From Mariannaea sp. PMI_226 (lineage: Eukaryota; Ascomycota; Sordariomycetes; Hypocreales; Nectriaceae), in contig JANFOG010000007.1 in the NCBI GenBank assembly GCA_024336345.1, positions 1,054,001 to 1,118,000 on the forward strand: a stretch of 64,000 nt of DNA, read 5' to 3'. This document shows, piece after piece, positions 23,381 to 36,029 of the stretch. A model generated the notes under the pieces. The model searched no databases and was not told the DNA's origin. It was given only the letters and a program-made list of their open reading frames with translations. Within the stretch, counting starts at the first letter, position 1, and the number at the start of each line of letters is the position of its first letter. Made by a program: the position numbers and the translations under genes.

Positions 23381-25331
23381 CTACTCCTTTGCAGCCCAAT
23401 CTTCCTTAATTATATCACTAGCCTTCTCTGCCACGGCGTAAACAGTTGCCTGAATATTTCCCATCGGAATCATGGGGTAAATGCTTGCGTCAATGATACG
23501 AAGGTTCGAGGTCCCGTGAACTACTAGCCTGTCATTCACCACCCCTCCCATTTCTTTAGGCATCATCGCACATGTGCAAGAGGGGTGATATGTTGTCCAA
23601 AGTCGCTCCTTGACCACTCTCTCAGCTACTTCAAGTTTTTCAAGGTTCGAAGCATAGTCTGGCAAGAAGGCACCGATTTTGCCCTTGAGCATCTTCTGCA
23701 AAGATGGTTGGCTGACCAGGTGCTCAATGAACTGTGTTCCGCGTGCCAAAATCTCGAGGTCTAGTGGATGTGATAAGTATTTAGGGTCGATCACTGGGTG
23801 CAACTTGGGGTCTCTGCCACCGGTATGCGAGCTACCACGTGAGAAGGGATGGTTTAATCCAACCATGATGGTAATGAAATTTTCCTGGCGTTGCTGACTG
23901 TATGCTTGGGTCATAGACGTGCGGCCAGTCGGTTTGACGTGCATCTGGCTACTCATTAAGCCATAGAAGCAGCAACTTTCAGCAGGATCAAGCAACAAGT
24001 TTCGTATTTCCTCATGCTGAGCCTCAAGGCCCTGCGGGAAAACACCTGATGCCTTTGTAATATCTTTGCCGACCAGGGTATGTACGTCCTCTTGACTCAT
24101 TACTCCATGAAAGTCGACTGGAGGGGTGAACGCGAGACTAAAAGGCACGCCAGAAAGTGGACCGCTGCGGGAGTCTGCATATTGCTTGAGCAGTGCTTCA
24201 ACAACTGCTGGGTCACGAGCTATGTCGGCTGAAATTTGGTCGTCGGCAACCTCAAAGGATACGGTTGTGAAGAAGTGGTCTTGAAGGTTTTCGCCTACTC
24301 CAGGGTTGTCGATCAGAACCTTGATCCCGTGGTGATTTAAAATCTCTCTGGAGCCTATTCCCGAGTTCTCGAGTAGTACTGGAGACTGAAATGCTCCCGC
24401 CGCGAGGATTACTTCGTCTGCATAGACACAGACGATATTGCCGCTCGGTCCGGTCATCTCCACTCCTGTTGCTTTCAGGATTCCATTATCCGAAGGTTCG
24501 AGCAAGACTCGATTCACAAAGGTTTCTGTAACTAGGTAGATGTTGTCCCTCTTCTCAATATCTGAGTTATAGTAGGCAGAAGCAGCGTACGACCTCTGAT
24601 GAGTTTTGGCGTCAACTGAATTTGGAGGTGTGAATGCCCCCTGATGCATCCCCAAGATAGGGTCACTTGTGCCAGTGAAACCAGCCGTGTCGAAAGCGTG
24701 GAGCCAGGCCTTGTTGAATGGATTGTAAGCATCTGGGAATGTTGTGGACAGTGGCCCATCTGTGCCATGTAGCTTGGAATCAAATCTTGAATCGACTTCC
24801 AGGAGGACATTGGTCTCTTGAGACGGTGGAGTATATGCCTCAAGCTTTTTGTAGTACGGCGCCATATCATCGTAAGTCCACCCTTTGTTCCCAAATTTGG
24901 CCCAGGAGTCAAAGTTCTTAGGCGATGGATATGCCATAGCCGTAACATTGATGGCGGAAGAGCCGCCGAGCACCCTCCCACGTGGCTGAGGGATTTCCCT
25001 ACCATCGACATGTTCCTGAGCTACAGTTAGTTTTGATTTTCGATTCAATTCGAAAAAAGGGAGGCTCTCGAGTTCGATTACATACCTGGGGCTGGCTCCA
25101 ATAGTTCCAATCGTAATCAGGGTTGCCCCAGAGCTGGGAGATTAAACCAGGTGTATCGATTGTGGGATCACCTCGACGGTCAACACCGGCATCGATTACC
25201 AGAATATTCTTCGTTTGATCCTCGCTGAGACGAGCGCCTGCGACAAGACCAGACGTACCGCCGCCAACAATGATTGCGTGGTACTTCTGGGAGGTGACAC
25301 TCTCCATGAAGTTAGCATCTAAGGAAGGCAT
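23381..25331 (-). CDS. GMC-family FAD oxidoreductase
   Basis: Flavoprotein of the glucose-methanol-choline family that oxidises an alcohol, or a related group, with FAD. Exons 25331-25086 and 25015-23381 give about 626 residues, the usual family length. The dinucleotide-binding motif IIVGGGTSGLVAGARL is near residue 18. Exon 2 begins with EHVDGREIPQPRGRVLGGSSAINV, the conserved GMC signature-1 region (PRGRVLGGSS). The C-terminal half contains HPSCTCAM with the catalytic histidine, and the end carries PMGNIQATVYAVAEKASD, the second FAD-contact segment. The acceptor is CTCAG at 25016; the nearer TAG would break the frame. There is no clear secretion signal, so an intracellular tailoring enzyme is likely. 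It is divergent from the HR-PKS and shares its promoter. The substrate is not predictable. Confidence 0.92.
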
Positions 25332-26036
25332 CGTAGTGCTCCAAAAAATACAATCTCTAATTGAGTTATGACTTTAATTGAGATCCAAATTTTTCATGGA
25401 AATGATTGCAGGAGGTGACAACCAAAAGATGACTTGCTGGTCTCAGGTTGCGAAGCTCGCCTTCTCGTGACTCCCGTCTGGTCTTAACCTGACCATAATG
25501 TATCTGACTCATCGGCTCACACTATAGTATCTTATCCCTTTTGATGTGCTATGTTCCACTATCCTGTGTTTAGAAACATAAAAGAAGATAAAAGAGCGCG
25601 GAACCGAGCGCTGGGAGCGACTGCTGCTGCATTAATTGGCCGGGGGCTGTGCAAATCCGTCCCGGCCGACTAGCCGAGCTGGATCCTCACTCACCGAGTA
25701 GGATTGATATCACTATCTTTCGGAGTTCAACCCGAGCATACATGAAGGTGTCGGTGCTCAGGAATTTTAGTCTTACTACGCAAATTGATGTCTGTCTTGG
25801 CAATGAAGCACGATCATGGCTCGGATGTATGTCACGACGTTGTGACGGCCTTCGAGGCCGAACAACCCACAAACGCCCTCACCATGAATGGTATAATAAC
25901 ATTAGATGCATCAAATGATGAAGGCATCGAATGATTCAGGCTTAACATCGTTCCACCAGACCCGTTTCATCTTCAATTTCTTATCTTCAATTAGACCTGA
26001 CAAGAGTCTCATAGAATACTAGACACATTTGAATAG
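25332..26036. promoter_or_regulatory. Shared divergent promoter of GMC oxidoreductase and HR-PKS
   Basis: About 700 bases between outward-facing genes. It holds CGGCCG at 25663-25668 followed two bases after the next C by a GCCGAGCT half-site at 25673-25680, about 330-370 bases from both start codons. No gene-like open frame. Confidence 0.6.
25663..25680. promoter_or_regulatory. CGGCCG plus GCCGAGCT site in the HR-PKS promoter
   Basis: CGGCCGACTAGCCGAGCT combines the palindromic core with the GCCGAGCT right half found in the exact 14-mers at 35633 and 40154. It is a candidate binding site for the cluster's Zn(II)2Cys6 protein, inferred from recurrence and position only. Confidence 0.4.
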
Positions 26037-29000
26037 ATGCCTTACTTACAGAGCACCGCCCGCAGGGGCCAGGATGGCTTGGAGCCAATTGCAATCTGCG
26101 GCATGGGTAAGCTTAACCCCGAAATTTGAGACCAGCAGTTTGGAAATGGGATAATTGGAGAACTGACAAACCGTTCAGCATGTCGTCTTCCGGGTCAAGT
26201 CGACTCGCCGTCCGCCTTATGGAAACTTCTGCTCGAGAAGAAGTCCACGAGCTCAAGCAAAGTTCCAGAGACTCGCTTCAACATCGACGCACACTTTCAC
26301 AAGAATCTGGAACGTCCTGGAAGTTTTAACGTTCTCGGTGGCTACTTTCTCGATGGCCCGGCAGAGAACTTTGACCCAACCTTCTTCAACATAACCCCCG
26401 TTGAGGCTATGTGGTTGGATCCCCAGCAACGCAAGATGCTGGAGGTTTGCTATGAGGCTTTGGAGTCAGCAGGCGTAACACTCCAGTCTGTAAGTGGAAA
26501 TGAGAGATCTTTTTTCTTAAAGTGACGCCAGGGAACCGGAGCTGACGTGATTCAAGGTCGCTGGTAGCAACACCGGCGTCTGGGTGGGAACCTTCACTGC
26601 CGATTATCAACAGATGACGTTCAAAGACGCGGACTTTCGTCACAGCTATGCAGCTACGGGTGTAGATACTGGAATCATCAGCAACCGAATTGGCAACATC
26701 TTCGACCTAAACGGACCAAGGTAAGCAAATTTCTAACATACTGGTTTAGCCCACACGCCCCTTAGGGTAATGGATAGTGCTTACTAGCTTTTAGTTGCAC
26801 AATAAATACGGCTTGCTCATCTTCTATCTATGCCATACACAATGCTTGCAACTCTCTCCGTGCTCGGGATTGCGATGCTGCTCTTGTCGGTGGTGTCAAT
26901 CTTATTCTGACTGTTGACCAGCACATGAACACCGCCAAGCTTGGTGTGCTATCTCCTACTTCCTTCTGCCATACTTTTGACGAGTCCGCAGATGGATATG
27001 GAAGAGGTGAGGGAGCAGGTTCTCTGTACCTGAAGCGTCTTGATGATGCAATTCGCGACGGTGACATTGTTCGCGGAGTCATCCGATCCTCTGCCGTGAA
27101 CACCAACGGCAAGGTACCTGGATACGGAATCACCTATCCCAATGTTAACGGCCAGGAGCGTGTCATCAGGACAGCATACAAGAAGGCCAGCCTTGACCCC
27201 AACGACACTGCCTACTTCGAATGTCATGGTACAGGCACCCGCGTGGGAGATCCTATTGAGGTCAGGGCTGTCTCAAACGCCATGAACGACACGAGGTCTA
27301 CAGAGAAACCCCTTACTCTTGGTGCAATCAAACCAAACATTGGCCATTCTGAAGCTGCGAGTGGCATCTTTGCTGTGATGAAGGCCGCCATGATGGTCGA
27401 GGCTGGCGTGATCCCAGGTGTCGCTGGGCTGAAGACAGTAAACCCTGCCATTCCGGAGAAGGCTCTCAATATCGAGATCAGCAAAGAGACTTCACCTTGG
27501 CCTCAAGGGTACACTTCTAAGCGAGCAAGTGTGTCATCGTTTGGCTATGGCGGTACCAATGGGCACGTGGTCGTTGAAAACGTGGAAGCCCTCATTCCTA
27601 ATTACCGACATGGAGTTCGCAAAGAGGCGGCTACCTACGATAATTCGTGCACACGGCCTCTCCTTGTGACACTATCAGCTCATGATAAGACCACACTCAC
27701 CAAAAATATTCAAGCCCATGCAGGAGTTGTTGACCAATACTATCTCCCTGACGTCGCTTATACTCTCAATCTCAGACGCAGCCAGTTCAACACGAGAGGG
27801 TTCGTAGTTGCGACGGAGTCAAGCGCAAGTGAGGACTTCGCGACCGCCAATTTCAAGACCGGCAGCCGTTCAAAACCGGTTGACCAGCTTGCTTTCATCT
27901 TCACTGGTCAAGGTGCCCAGTGGGCAACGGTTGGCAGAGATGCCATCCAGGCGTTCCCTGTCTTCCGCGAAACAATTCGCCGGCTTGACAGGGTTCTGAA
28001 AACTCTCGACCATGCTCCTGACTTCTCTATTGAGACTGAACTTACAGCCCCTGCGGAGACGAGCAGGATCAACGACCCTAGTGTTGCTCAACCCACATTG
28101 GTAGCAACTGAGATTGCCATCGTTGACCTATTGGACTCATGGGGTATTACCCCAACCGTTACTGTTGGCCATTCGGCTGGTGAGTACGCAGCATCATACG
28201 CTGCGGGACTAGCCTCTGCCCCGGAGCTCATTGTTGCTGCTTATTATCGTGGTTATGCTTTGAGCAAGTATGCGCCGTCTGGTGGTTCTATGATGGCCAT
28301 TGGGCTCGGTGCAGAGGACCTGAAGCCTTACCTCGCCCTTCTGCCTGCTGATATCACTGTTGCCTGTGAGAACTCACCCAAGAGTGTCACCTTGAGTGGG
28401 ACCTCTGCTGCGATCCAGGAAACCAAGTCTATTTTCGACGCGGAGAAAGTGTTCGCCCGAGAACTGCGTACTGGAATGGCATATCACTCTTCCCAGATGG
28501 ACCCAGTCGCCGGGCCAATGGTTGAGCTTACCAAGAGTGCCTATGCCAAGTTGGATAGCCTAGATAGGCAGTGGATACGCCCTCGCGCAACAATGATCTC
28601 TTCCGTGACCAACCAGCCTGTAGCCGATGGGGAGATCGGTGCTGATTACTGGGCCAGAAATCTGACTGGTCGTGTCTTTTTTGATACAGCCGTGGCAAGG
28701 TTGCCGTACACTGAGGGCTGTGAAGACGTTGAAGGTGTTGTGGAGATTGGACCTCACTCTGCTCTTGCTGGTCCTTTCAAGCAGATCTGTCAAGGTCATG
28801 GCCTCGACGGCCTTACTTATATTCCAACCATCATTAGAAACAAAGACAGCGCCAAGAGCCTCCTCACTACCGCTGGAGAGCTATACTTGGCAGGATACAA
28901 TGTCGACCTGGCACAGGTCAACAAAGTCGAACCTTTGATGGCGAACCTGGCTGGCGTCTTTGAAAAACGCTCTAACATAAGGCCTCTACCCCTCGTTGAC

Positions 29001-32000
29001 CTCCCCCCCTACCAGTGGAACTACGAAAAGGTGTATTGGGCTGAGCCGCGTGCTAGTGCAGAATATCGTCAGCTCAAGCATCCCCGTCATGACTTGCTTG
29101 GAAGCAGAATCCTGGGTCTGGCATCGCAGTCTACGGCATGGAGGAACGTTTTACGCACCAAGGACGTGCCGTGGATCACATCACACAGGGTAAGTGCTTT
29201 CTGCTTTGGCCAAGCTATCGCCAACTTTTTTCGAAAAACAAGAAACACTGACAAATAACTGTGTAGCTCGGGGGCTCAAATATGTTTCCTGCGGCGGGAC
29301 ATATGGCTCTTGCTATCGAGGCTGTTCGGCAGCAATCCGAGTTGGCTGGACTTCCAGTCAACTGCGTGACACTTCGCAACTTCGAGCTCAAGGCTGCACT
29401 TGTAGTCCCGGATAATGATGCCGGGCTTGAGATCCAGACCAGACTCACAGAGATAGCGTCTGCAACTGGACGTTACTCTTTCACAGTTTCATCATGCAAC
29501 AATGACGTTTGGTCTGTTCACTCCGAAGGCGAGATTGAGGTTATTACCGATGAGGGTGTCTTCCCATCCTCATCCAACCCCGTCGATGTAAGCACTTTGA
29601 CACAGAAACATACCGGAAAGCGATGGAATGAAGCTTTCAAACGTGTTGGATTTGAGTATAGCCAATGCTTCGATTCCCTTGAAAAGATTCGTACCAATGG
29701 CAAAGACTACTCGGCCGCAGGCCACATGCCCATCAACACCGAGAGCAATTTAATGGTTGACGAGTCTCGATATCTCCTTCATCCCTCGACAGTTGATTGT
29801 GTCCTACAGCTTTGTATTATCTCTATCCATGCAGGACTACACCAGGAAATGCCATGGGGTGTCGTGCCTGTCAAGTTCGAGGAGGTCACCCTTCGCCTGC
29901 CCGGTTCAACGGCCGGGTCTATCGGTCACGCAGTTGCATGGAACGACATTAGGCCTCTGAAAGCTCGGAGATTTAATACTAGCGCACAGCTGACTGCATT
30001 GGATGGTTTAGTGGTTCTGGATATCAAGGGCCTCCATACCGTGGCATACGAAGCTGCGCTTCCTCCACAGGTAGACTCAGAGGCCAGGCTTCAGCCCTTG
30101 CCCTTTTCCGGGGTCGTATGGAAGCCCGATGTATCCATTAGCGGAATTTCTGGTGCTTTATCTGTCGAAGGTGAAGAGAGAAGCGCCGAGGACGCCGTTG
30201 TGGATATTATTGAGCTTCTTGGTCACAAAAAACCCCTTTCTTCAGTTTTAATGGTCGACTCCACATCTCAGTTCAATACGCAACACATCAAAAAGATTAT
30301 CCCATCCTCTTCCCACATCACAATTTGTGGTGGTTCGGTAGAGGATAGTGAAGGAGAGGATGCCCAAGTCAAATTCCTTGAACTGCCACATAGCTTCGAG
30401 GATGTTACTGCTGATCTTGGAATCTCTGCTCAGGACCTCATCGTCTTTGGGTTAGCGGAAGCCACGCAAATTTTTAGCAAGGGATTACTGGCTGCATTCA
30501 AGCCCACCTTTGGCGCCGATAGCAAGGGCTTGTGTCTATGTGAGCATGACAAGGTCGAAGAGTTCCGAGGCCAGCTAGACCGAGTGGGTTTTAAGTTCCT
30601 CGACCTGGTGCAGAATCGAAACCAAACTGTCCTAGTTTTCTCTTTAGATGAGGGATCTGAAAACATGACTGAATCGGATGCATCCCAGACTATTAGCTTG
30701 ATATATTCGAAGCTACACTCTGCCGTCCCGCGTGCCCTTGCTGACGCTTTAACAAAGAAAGGTATTAATGTCGTCATCAAGGCAATTGAAGACGGCGAGG
30801 ATCTCACCTCGGATGACTTGACCCTCCTATATAACCCAACTGGAACGCTCCTCTCCCGCCCCGACCCTACCACTTTTGCCGCTATCAAGACTCTGCTTCC
30901 GTCGGGAACCCCAGTTATGTGGCTGACCGCCGGTGTCAACGAAGGGAAGGGCGAATTCGCTTCGACAGTGGCGGGATTCCTCCGAGTTGTAAGGGAGGAA
31001 GAAACAATGTCTGCCCTTCGCTTGCTTGATTTTGATCGAGACGAAACTTTTGAGTCAATTGCGAATGCGATAGTCACGATCAACAAGACTAACACCGCTG
31101 GTGAGCATGAGTACTGGCTCCATAAGACTGTATGCCACATCAGTCGCATTGTCCCCAATATGCCATTGTGCGATCGCATGGATGTTCTTGAGAAACCTGT
31201 TGCGGAGGCTCGCCTCATTGCTGGGAAACCTCTTCGAGGTGAACTCCGGAGTGACGGCTTCATCTTTACGCACAACGAGGCTCTTGAGACGTCTGCCCCC
31301 GGAGTGAATGAGATCGATATCCTTGTAGAACGCTTCGAGTTCCGCAAAGATGATCCACGGGGAGCCTCAAACGAGCCTCAACTCGTGTTTGGAAATGTTA
31401 TTGCCATCGGCTCGCATGTTGACACTACAACCCTTGGCAAGAAAGTCGCAATCTACACAACCAATCCTCACGATACAGTTCTAAGAGCCCCTGCCGAATT
31501 CGCTGTCGAATATAGATCTGACAGAGAGGATACGCTGGCTTCATTGCTGCCAAGCATATGCAAAGCCGAAAATGCGTTGCGATGGACTTCTGGCTCCACA
31601 GGAAAGAGAACAGTCTTATTGCTACCTATGACAAAGGCCATGGTCAGGGCCTTTGCACTGCTGAGAGAGTCCCGAGGGTTCGACTTGATAGCCATTCAGC
31701 AAAATGAGAAGTCCACCTACGAGGGTATTGCCGCGTTTGATAATCTCCAAGCTTCTGACATGGGTTCCATCCAAAGGGCCATGACAAACGCGGGTACGTC
31801 ACTGGTGGTGGTTGCACCTAATTTTTCATCCATGGCTCAGGAGATGTGGCGAAATATCCCAGCCGGTGCATCACTCTGTCTTCTTGATAACGGTGCTAGT
31901 ATTTCTGCTGCACCAGACGCCACGCCTTTCACTCGTGGGGCTCGCTTTACGACAACCAGCATCTCCTCTGTATTCAGAACCAATCCATCAGCTTTACGAC

Positions 32001-33439
32001 AAATTCTAGTATCCGCAGCACCCCTTGGCATTGAATTTAGCCAACGGTTCGATGGTGAGACTGCAAGTGTCTTGAGCGTCAAGGCTGTCAGTGAGGGCGT
32101 AGCAAATGTGCGAGATGACTCGGTCCTCGCCTATAACTATGGCAAGGACGTGATCAACCTCCTTCCGCCAGCTTTCAGCTTGGAGCTCTCTTCGGAAGAC
32201 GTATACCTACTGGTGGGCTGCTTAGGCGGTCTGGGCCGAAGCCTTACAGCATGGATGATGAAACGGGGAGCGAAGCACTTTGCCTTCGTTTCACGGAGTG
32301 GTGCAGACAAGCCTGAGGCTGCTCAATTGATTAGGGCTATTAATGACACCGGCGCAATCACTCAAGTCTTCCGTGGTGATGCTTCCAATGTTCAGGACGT
32401 TAGTGGTGTAATTGACCACATCACGTCTTCAGGAAAGCGGATCCGAGGTGTTGTCCACGCGGCGATGGTTCTTGAGGTAAGAACTCCTTCAGATCTCTTC
32501 TTTATAATACTTTTCTAACACTATTGGATTGTTTAGGATGCTATGCTTGGCTCGAGCATGACCATAGAAAAGTTCACTTCTTCCCTACGTCCCAAGGTTG
32601 ACGGTGTCCTTGCGCTCCACCACGCTCTCAGAGACCAGCCGCCTCTAGACTTCTTCGTTATGACAAGCTCCATCTCTGCTACAGTCGGTCAACCCGGTCA
32701 GAGTAACTATGCTGCTGCCAACAGCTTCTTGGACAACATGGCCCTCCAGCGCAATCTTGCCGGCCAAGCGGCGACGTCGCTCATTTTGCCAATGGTTCTG
32801 GGTGTGGGCGTCGTTGCCGAAAATGACTCCCTTGAAGACAAGATTTCCCGTCGCGGCATGTATGGCATTGAGGAACGGGAGATGCTCCGCGCGTTCGAGG
32901 CAGCCATGTCGCAGCCTGTTACACCATTGCTAAAGCAAGCGCGGCAACCGCACATGAACGCAGCCATCGTTCTTGGATTAGATCCTACCAGGTTGGCCGA
33001 GACTTGGGGATCTTCTGGCGAGGACGTCGCTGAGATTGAGTGGGCGGATGACGCCCGATTCTCCCACCTTCGCCTCCTCAGCGACTCTATCCTGGGGAAG
33101 TCTGGCAACAACAAATCGGGTAGCGGCGGTGCAGCTGGTTTTGCTGAGCAAGTGGCAGAAGCCGCTTCGACTGACGGATATGATGCGGCGCTCGGAATTA
33201 TGGCAAGCTGCATCATGCAAAAGTGTGGTAGTATTTTGATGCTCCCTGTTGATGGGTTCGAGATGGAAGGTCGCAGCGTCGGATCCTACGGCCTGGATAG
33301 CATGATTGGAGCAGAGCTACGTAACTGGTTGCTGAAGGAACTTGGCTTGAACATTGCTTTCCAGGAATTGCTAGGAACAACTTTGACTTTCAAGGGATTA
33401 TCTAAACAGGTACTGGATGGGTTTGGAATCACCGAGTAA
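26037..33439 (+). CDS. Highly reducing iterative polyketide synthase (KS-AT-DH-psiMT-psiER-KR-ACP)
   Basis: Backbone enzyme of the cluster, about 2350 residues. Six exons: 26037-26106, 26179-26489, 26557-26720, 26795-29189, 29267-32476 and 32537-33439. KS: CGMACRLPG at the first splice, catalytic cysteine in NTACSSS near 189, histidines in ECHGTGTRVGDP and KPNIGHSE. AT: IFTGQGAQW near 548 and GHSAGE near 637. DH: the catalytic histidine ends exon 4 (PWITSHR), followed by LGGSNMFPAAGHMALA, and the second acid is in HPSTVDCVLQ. The methyltransferase region is vestigial: IELLGHKKP remains, but the expected SAM-binding glycine motif is replaced by VLMVDSTSQF. The ER region (VNEIDILVE onward) lacks an AAGGVG-type NADPH motif. 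KR has GCLGGLGRSL and SSISATVGQPGQSNYAAAN. ACP serine is in GLDSM near 2303. No release domain is present. Confidence 0.94.
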
Positions 33440-34026
33440 GACTAAAGCAGAGGTGGCTCTTGGATGCTTATTTTCAATGTTGTGATACTGTCTTTGACTG
33501 TATCATATCTTTTGTTTCTTATTTGATAGATAGAGCCATAACATGGACTTTCCAAAAAATAGTTGGCTTCAATTCGATTTCTCTCTCTGACTCACGGTGA
33601 CTCATTCAAAACATTCCGGTATACATGTGCCTATCTCTGCCGGCAGATTAGAGAATATATGACACCCGCAAGAACTAGATCAACTAATACCAGACAACCC
33701 TCAGGGCCGTGGCAATGCCAGAATAATATGAACTATCAAGTTACATTCCGCTCAATGACCCCAGAACGGCAGCGAATTCCACTCTCAGAAAGAAACGCCT
33801 ACTCAATGATGAGAAATTACTCTTCCAAACGATGTTATTATATTGCTTTTGCCTTATCCACTAAGCTCAGCATCGATTCTCATGTGGTTGATGCTCACTC
33901 AGCCTGCCATACAGAGACCGACTAGTCAATACCATGTACTACTCTAATACAGCCATCTAAACTACCCTCCTAATGTGACCTGAACATCTTCATCTCGTCG
34001 AATGCACACAGTCGCGAGCTCCGGGT
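33440..34026. other. Convergent 3' intergenic region after the HR-PKS
   Basis: Lies between the 3' ends of the HR-PKS and the membrane-protein gene and presumably holds both UTRs. A 120-codon plus-strand frame at 33563-33925 has no recognisable motif and is not called. Confidence 0.5.
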
Positions 34027-35271
34027 TTAACTAGCGCCGGCATTCTTAGTCTGCTTCAACATCTTCTGCCGCTCCCTCTCCGAAAATTGCTGGCGCAAGA
34101 AGTCTTCCCTGGCAAATAAAACTGCCGACACAACCGCACCAGGACTGAAGATCACACAAACAATGCCGCAACCGAGCACCACCAATGCGTTCTTAAGAAC
34201 CGGCTCTTGATCGCCTTTAGACCCACGCATGGCCTCCAGGATGCGCGCCACATATATCATGCAGCTGAGTGTAACGAGGATGAAGTCCCACTGCAGAAAG
34301 AAAAGGGACTCCTCCACATACAGTGCTTCCGCTGCGTTAGGTAACCACAATTGGCCCCACCGTGGCACAAACAGTGTGTCAAACGACACAGAAGGGTCTC
34401 CAGAGCGCCAGACACATGCAAGAACAGCGATGTGGACAATTGCTGAGAATGCACCAAATATTGCGTAGGTAGCCTTGATCCAGGGCACGTCTGCATTAGC
34501 TGGCTGGGTTGTCCGGGTCTTGCCATCTGAAGTAAAATAATTTGCGAAGGCAGCGACGAGGGCATAGCACACAAACGGACCAAGCTGGTAGCTCGCAATA
34601 AAGGCCTGGTGCTGAGACAATGTAATGCTGGAAGGTGGGAAGTATACCATTCTATACGGATGAATAACAGCAATAATTGCTGCAGGAATAAGGGCCTTGG
34701 CTTGGTAGTATGGGACACTTGGGTCAGAACCATGGCGGGAGTGGAAATGTCGGTTCAGTTCCACAAAACAATAGAAGGGCACAAAGATAGCGGTACCAAA
34801 GTATTGCCAAGCGAAGATATATACAGGCGCCCTAGTTGGGGAATTCATGTGTCAGTAGGCGTGAATGCATCCTTTTAACGGCGATCAGAATATATGTTCT
34901 GTTCTGTTCATTGTAACTCACCATCGCAGAATGAGGTGCTTCTCTCCTTGCCTCAATCTTTCGATGGAGGCCCAAACCGCAAAGGTCTGCAGGGAAGCAC
35001 AAAGCATGATTGATTCAAGCCTAAGGGCCGGCTTCTCAGCCGCAACAGCATCCCAGAAACTGACCGACATGGCCAACAGCTCATCCACCACTGGCCATCC
35101 CGTATAGATACGATGAAGGGCTTTGCCGTTGGCAAACTCTCCATACCAAATGGCTTTTAGCATCGCCCCAAAAGCGTAATCAGCAATCAAAATGCCTTGT
35201 AGCAGGAAGACTGCCGCAACAGTGAGAATTATGAACGGGACTTTCGTCGAGGATAGTCTCTTCTCATCCAT
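34027..35271 (-). CDS. Polytopic membrane protein of the cluster, possible integral-membrane cyclase
   Basis: Exons 35271-34922 and 34831-34027 give about 384 residues; the junction TG|G restores LRWAPVYIFAWQYFG. Around eight hydrophobic helices are visible (for example VPFIILTVAAVFLLQGILIA, APVYIFAWQYFGTAIFVPFY, ATYAIFGAFSAIVHIAVLA, NALVVLGCGIVCVIFSPGA), linked by short loops with scattered acidic and aromatic residues such as WPVVDELL and EESLFFLQWD. The C-terminus is a charged tail (RERQKMLKQTK). Fungal meroterpenoid pathways contain membrane-bound terpene cyclases with many helices and few other motifs, and this protein has that look. I cannot place it firmly in a cyclase family, and an unknown transporter or scaffold is possible. 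It is divergent from the MFS gene with the exact 14-mer palindrome between them, so membership in the cluster is well supported. Confidence 0.75.
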
Positions 35272-36029
35272 CTTGGGCGATTGGTTTGGGTACTCTTGCT
35301 GAAAAGATTTGATATGGGGTGTACAACCACACGTGCGCTGGCTAAATATGAAGTATTGGGTAGCACACTTTTTGCCGCCAAAGAGTTTATTGGTTTGCAG
35401 TCAAAGAACAAAAGGGGGAGACTATGGCGTTGGACGGTACAACCCAATATCTGACTGACGGACTGTCACTTTGATGTTTGAAATTTTGGCCCGTGTTGAG
35501 GAATTAATTGCCGATTCATATTTTTTTCATATTTTTTTCCTATTCCATTACTCGGATCTTCCCAGTCGCCGCCTATTACTACTAGGATGCTCATGTAATG
35601 CACGAGTACGGCGTTGCTTCATGCGTCGGGTCCTCGGCCGAGCTCATCGTTTCGGAAGATCAGCGAACCACGCAGAGCGGGCAAATTAGGTGATAGATGT
35701 AGACAATTCAAGTCTCCGTAATGTGTGTTCCGATCCATTCTTTGCTTACGCCTGTTGAGGACGTGCCTCTTCATATATTTATCAGGATCCGCTGATCGCT
35801 CATGGCGATTGCCGTCGGCAAATGAGCCGAGCCTGTGATGGCTACCTCATGGACGCTCCATTGATGCGGAATTCCTTCTTCTCAGTTGGCTAACGGCTAC
35901 GGCCGCGTTTGAAGGATACTCTCCAACACGACTCTGATTTAATCGAAAACTCGTTTTCTCCCTTTCTGTCTTTCTTTTTCTTTCTTTCTCTCTTCCTTAA
36001 TCAATCAGATTTGTTCACGGTACACCAAG
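35272..36029. promoter_or_regulatory. Shared divergent promoter of membrane protein and MFS exporter
   Basis: About 760 bases. Contains the 14-mer CTCGGCCGAGCTCA at 35633-35646, a GCCGAGCC half-site at 35825-35832 and a pyrimidine-rich leader at about 35955-36000 just before the MFS start. Confidence 0.6.
35633..35646. promoter_or_regulatory. CTCGGCCGAGCTCA palindromic site, copy 1
   Basis: The first ten bases are a perfect palindrome. The 14 bases are identical to the copy at 40154-40167, more than 4 kb away, again between two divergent cluster genes. It is 362 and 397 bases from the flanking start codons. It fits an inverted CGG pair of the type bound by Zn(II)2Cys6 dimers; the regulator at 11939 is the obvious candidate. 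Confidence 0.55.

Noticed and set aside
30430..31347. 305-codon minus-strand open frame
   Set aside because: Antisense shadow of the HR-PKS, which is well supported on the plus strand.
33563..33925. 120-codon plus-strand open frame after the HR-PKS
   Set aside because: No motif; sits in the convergent 3' region and is probably UTR or spacer.
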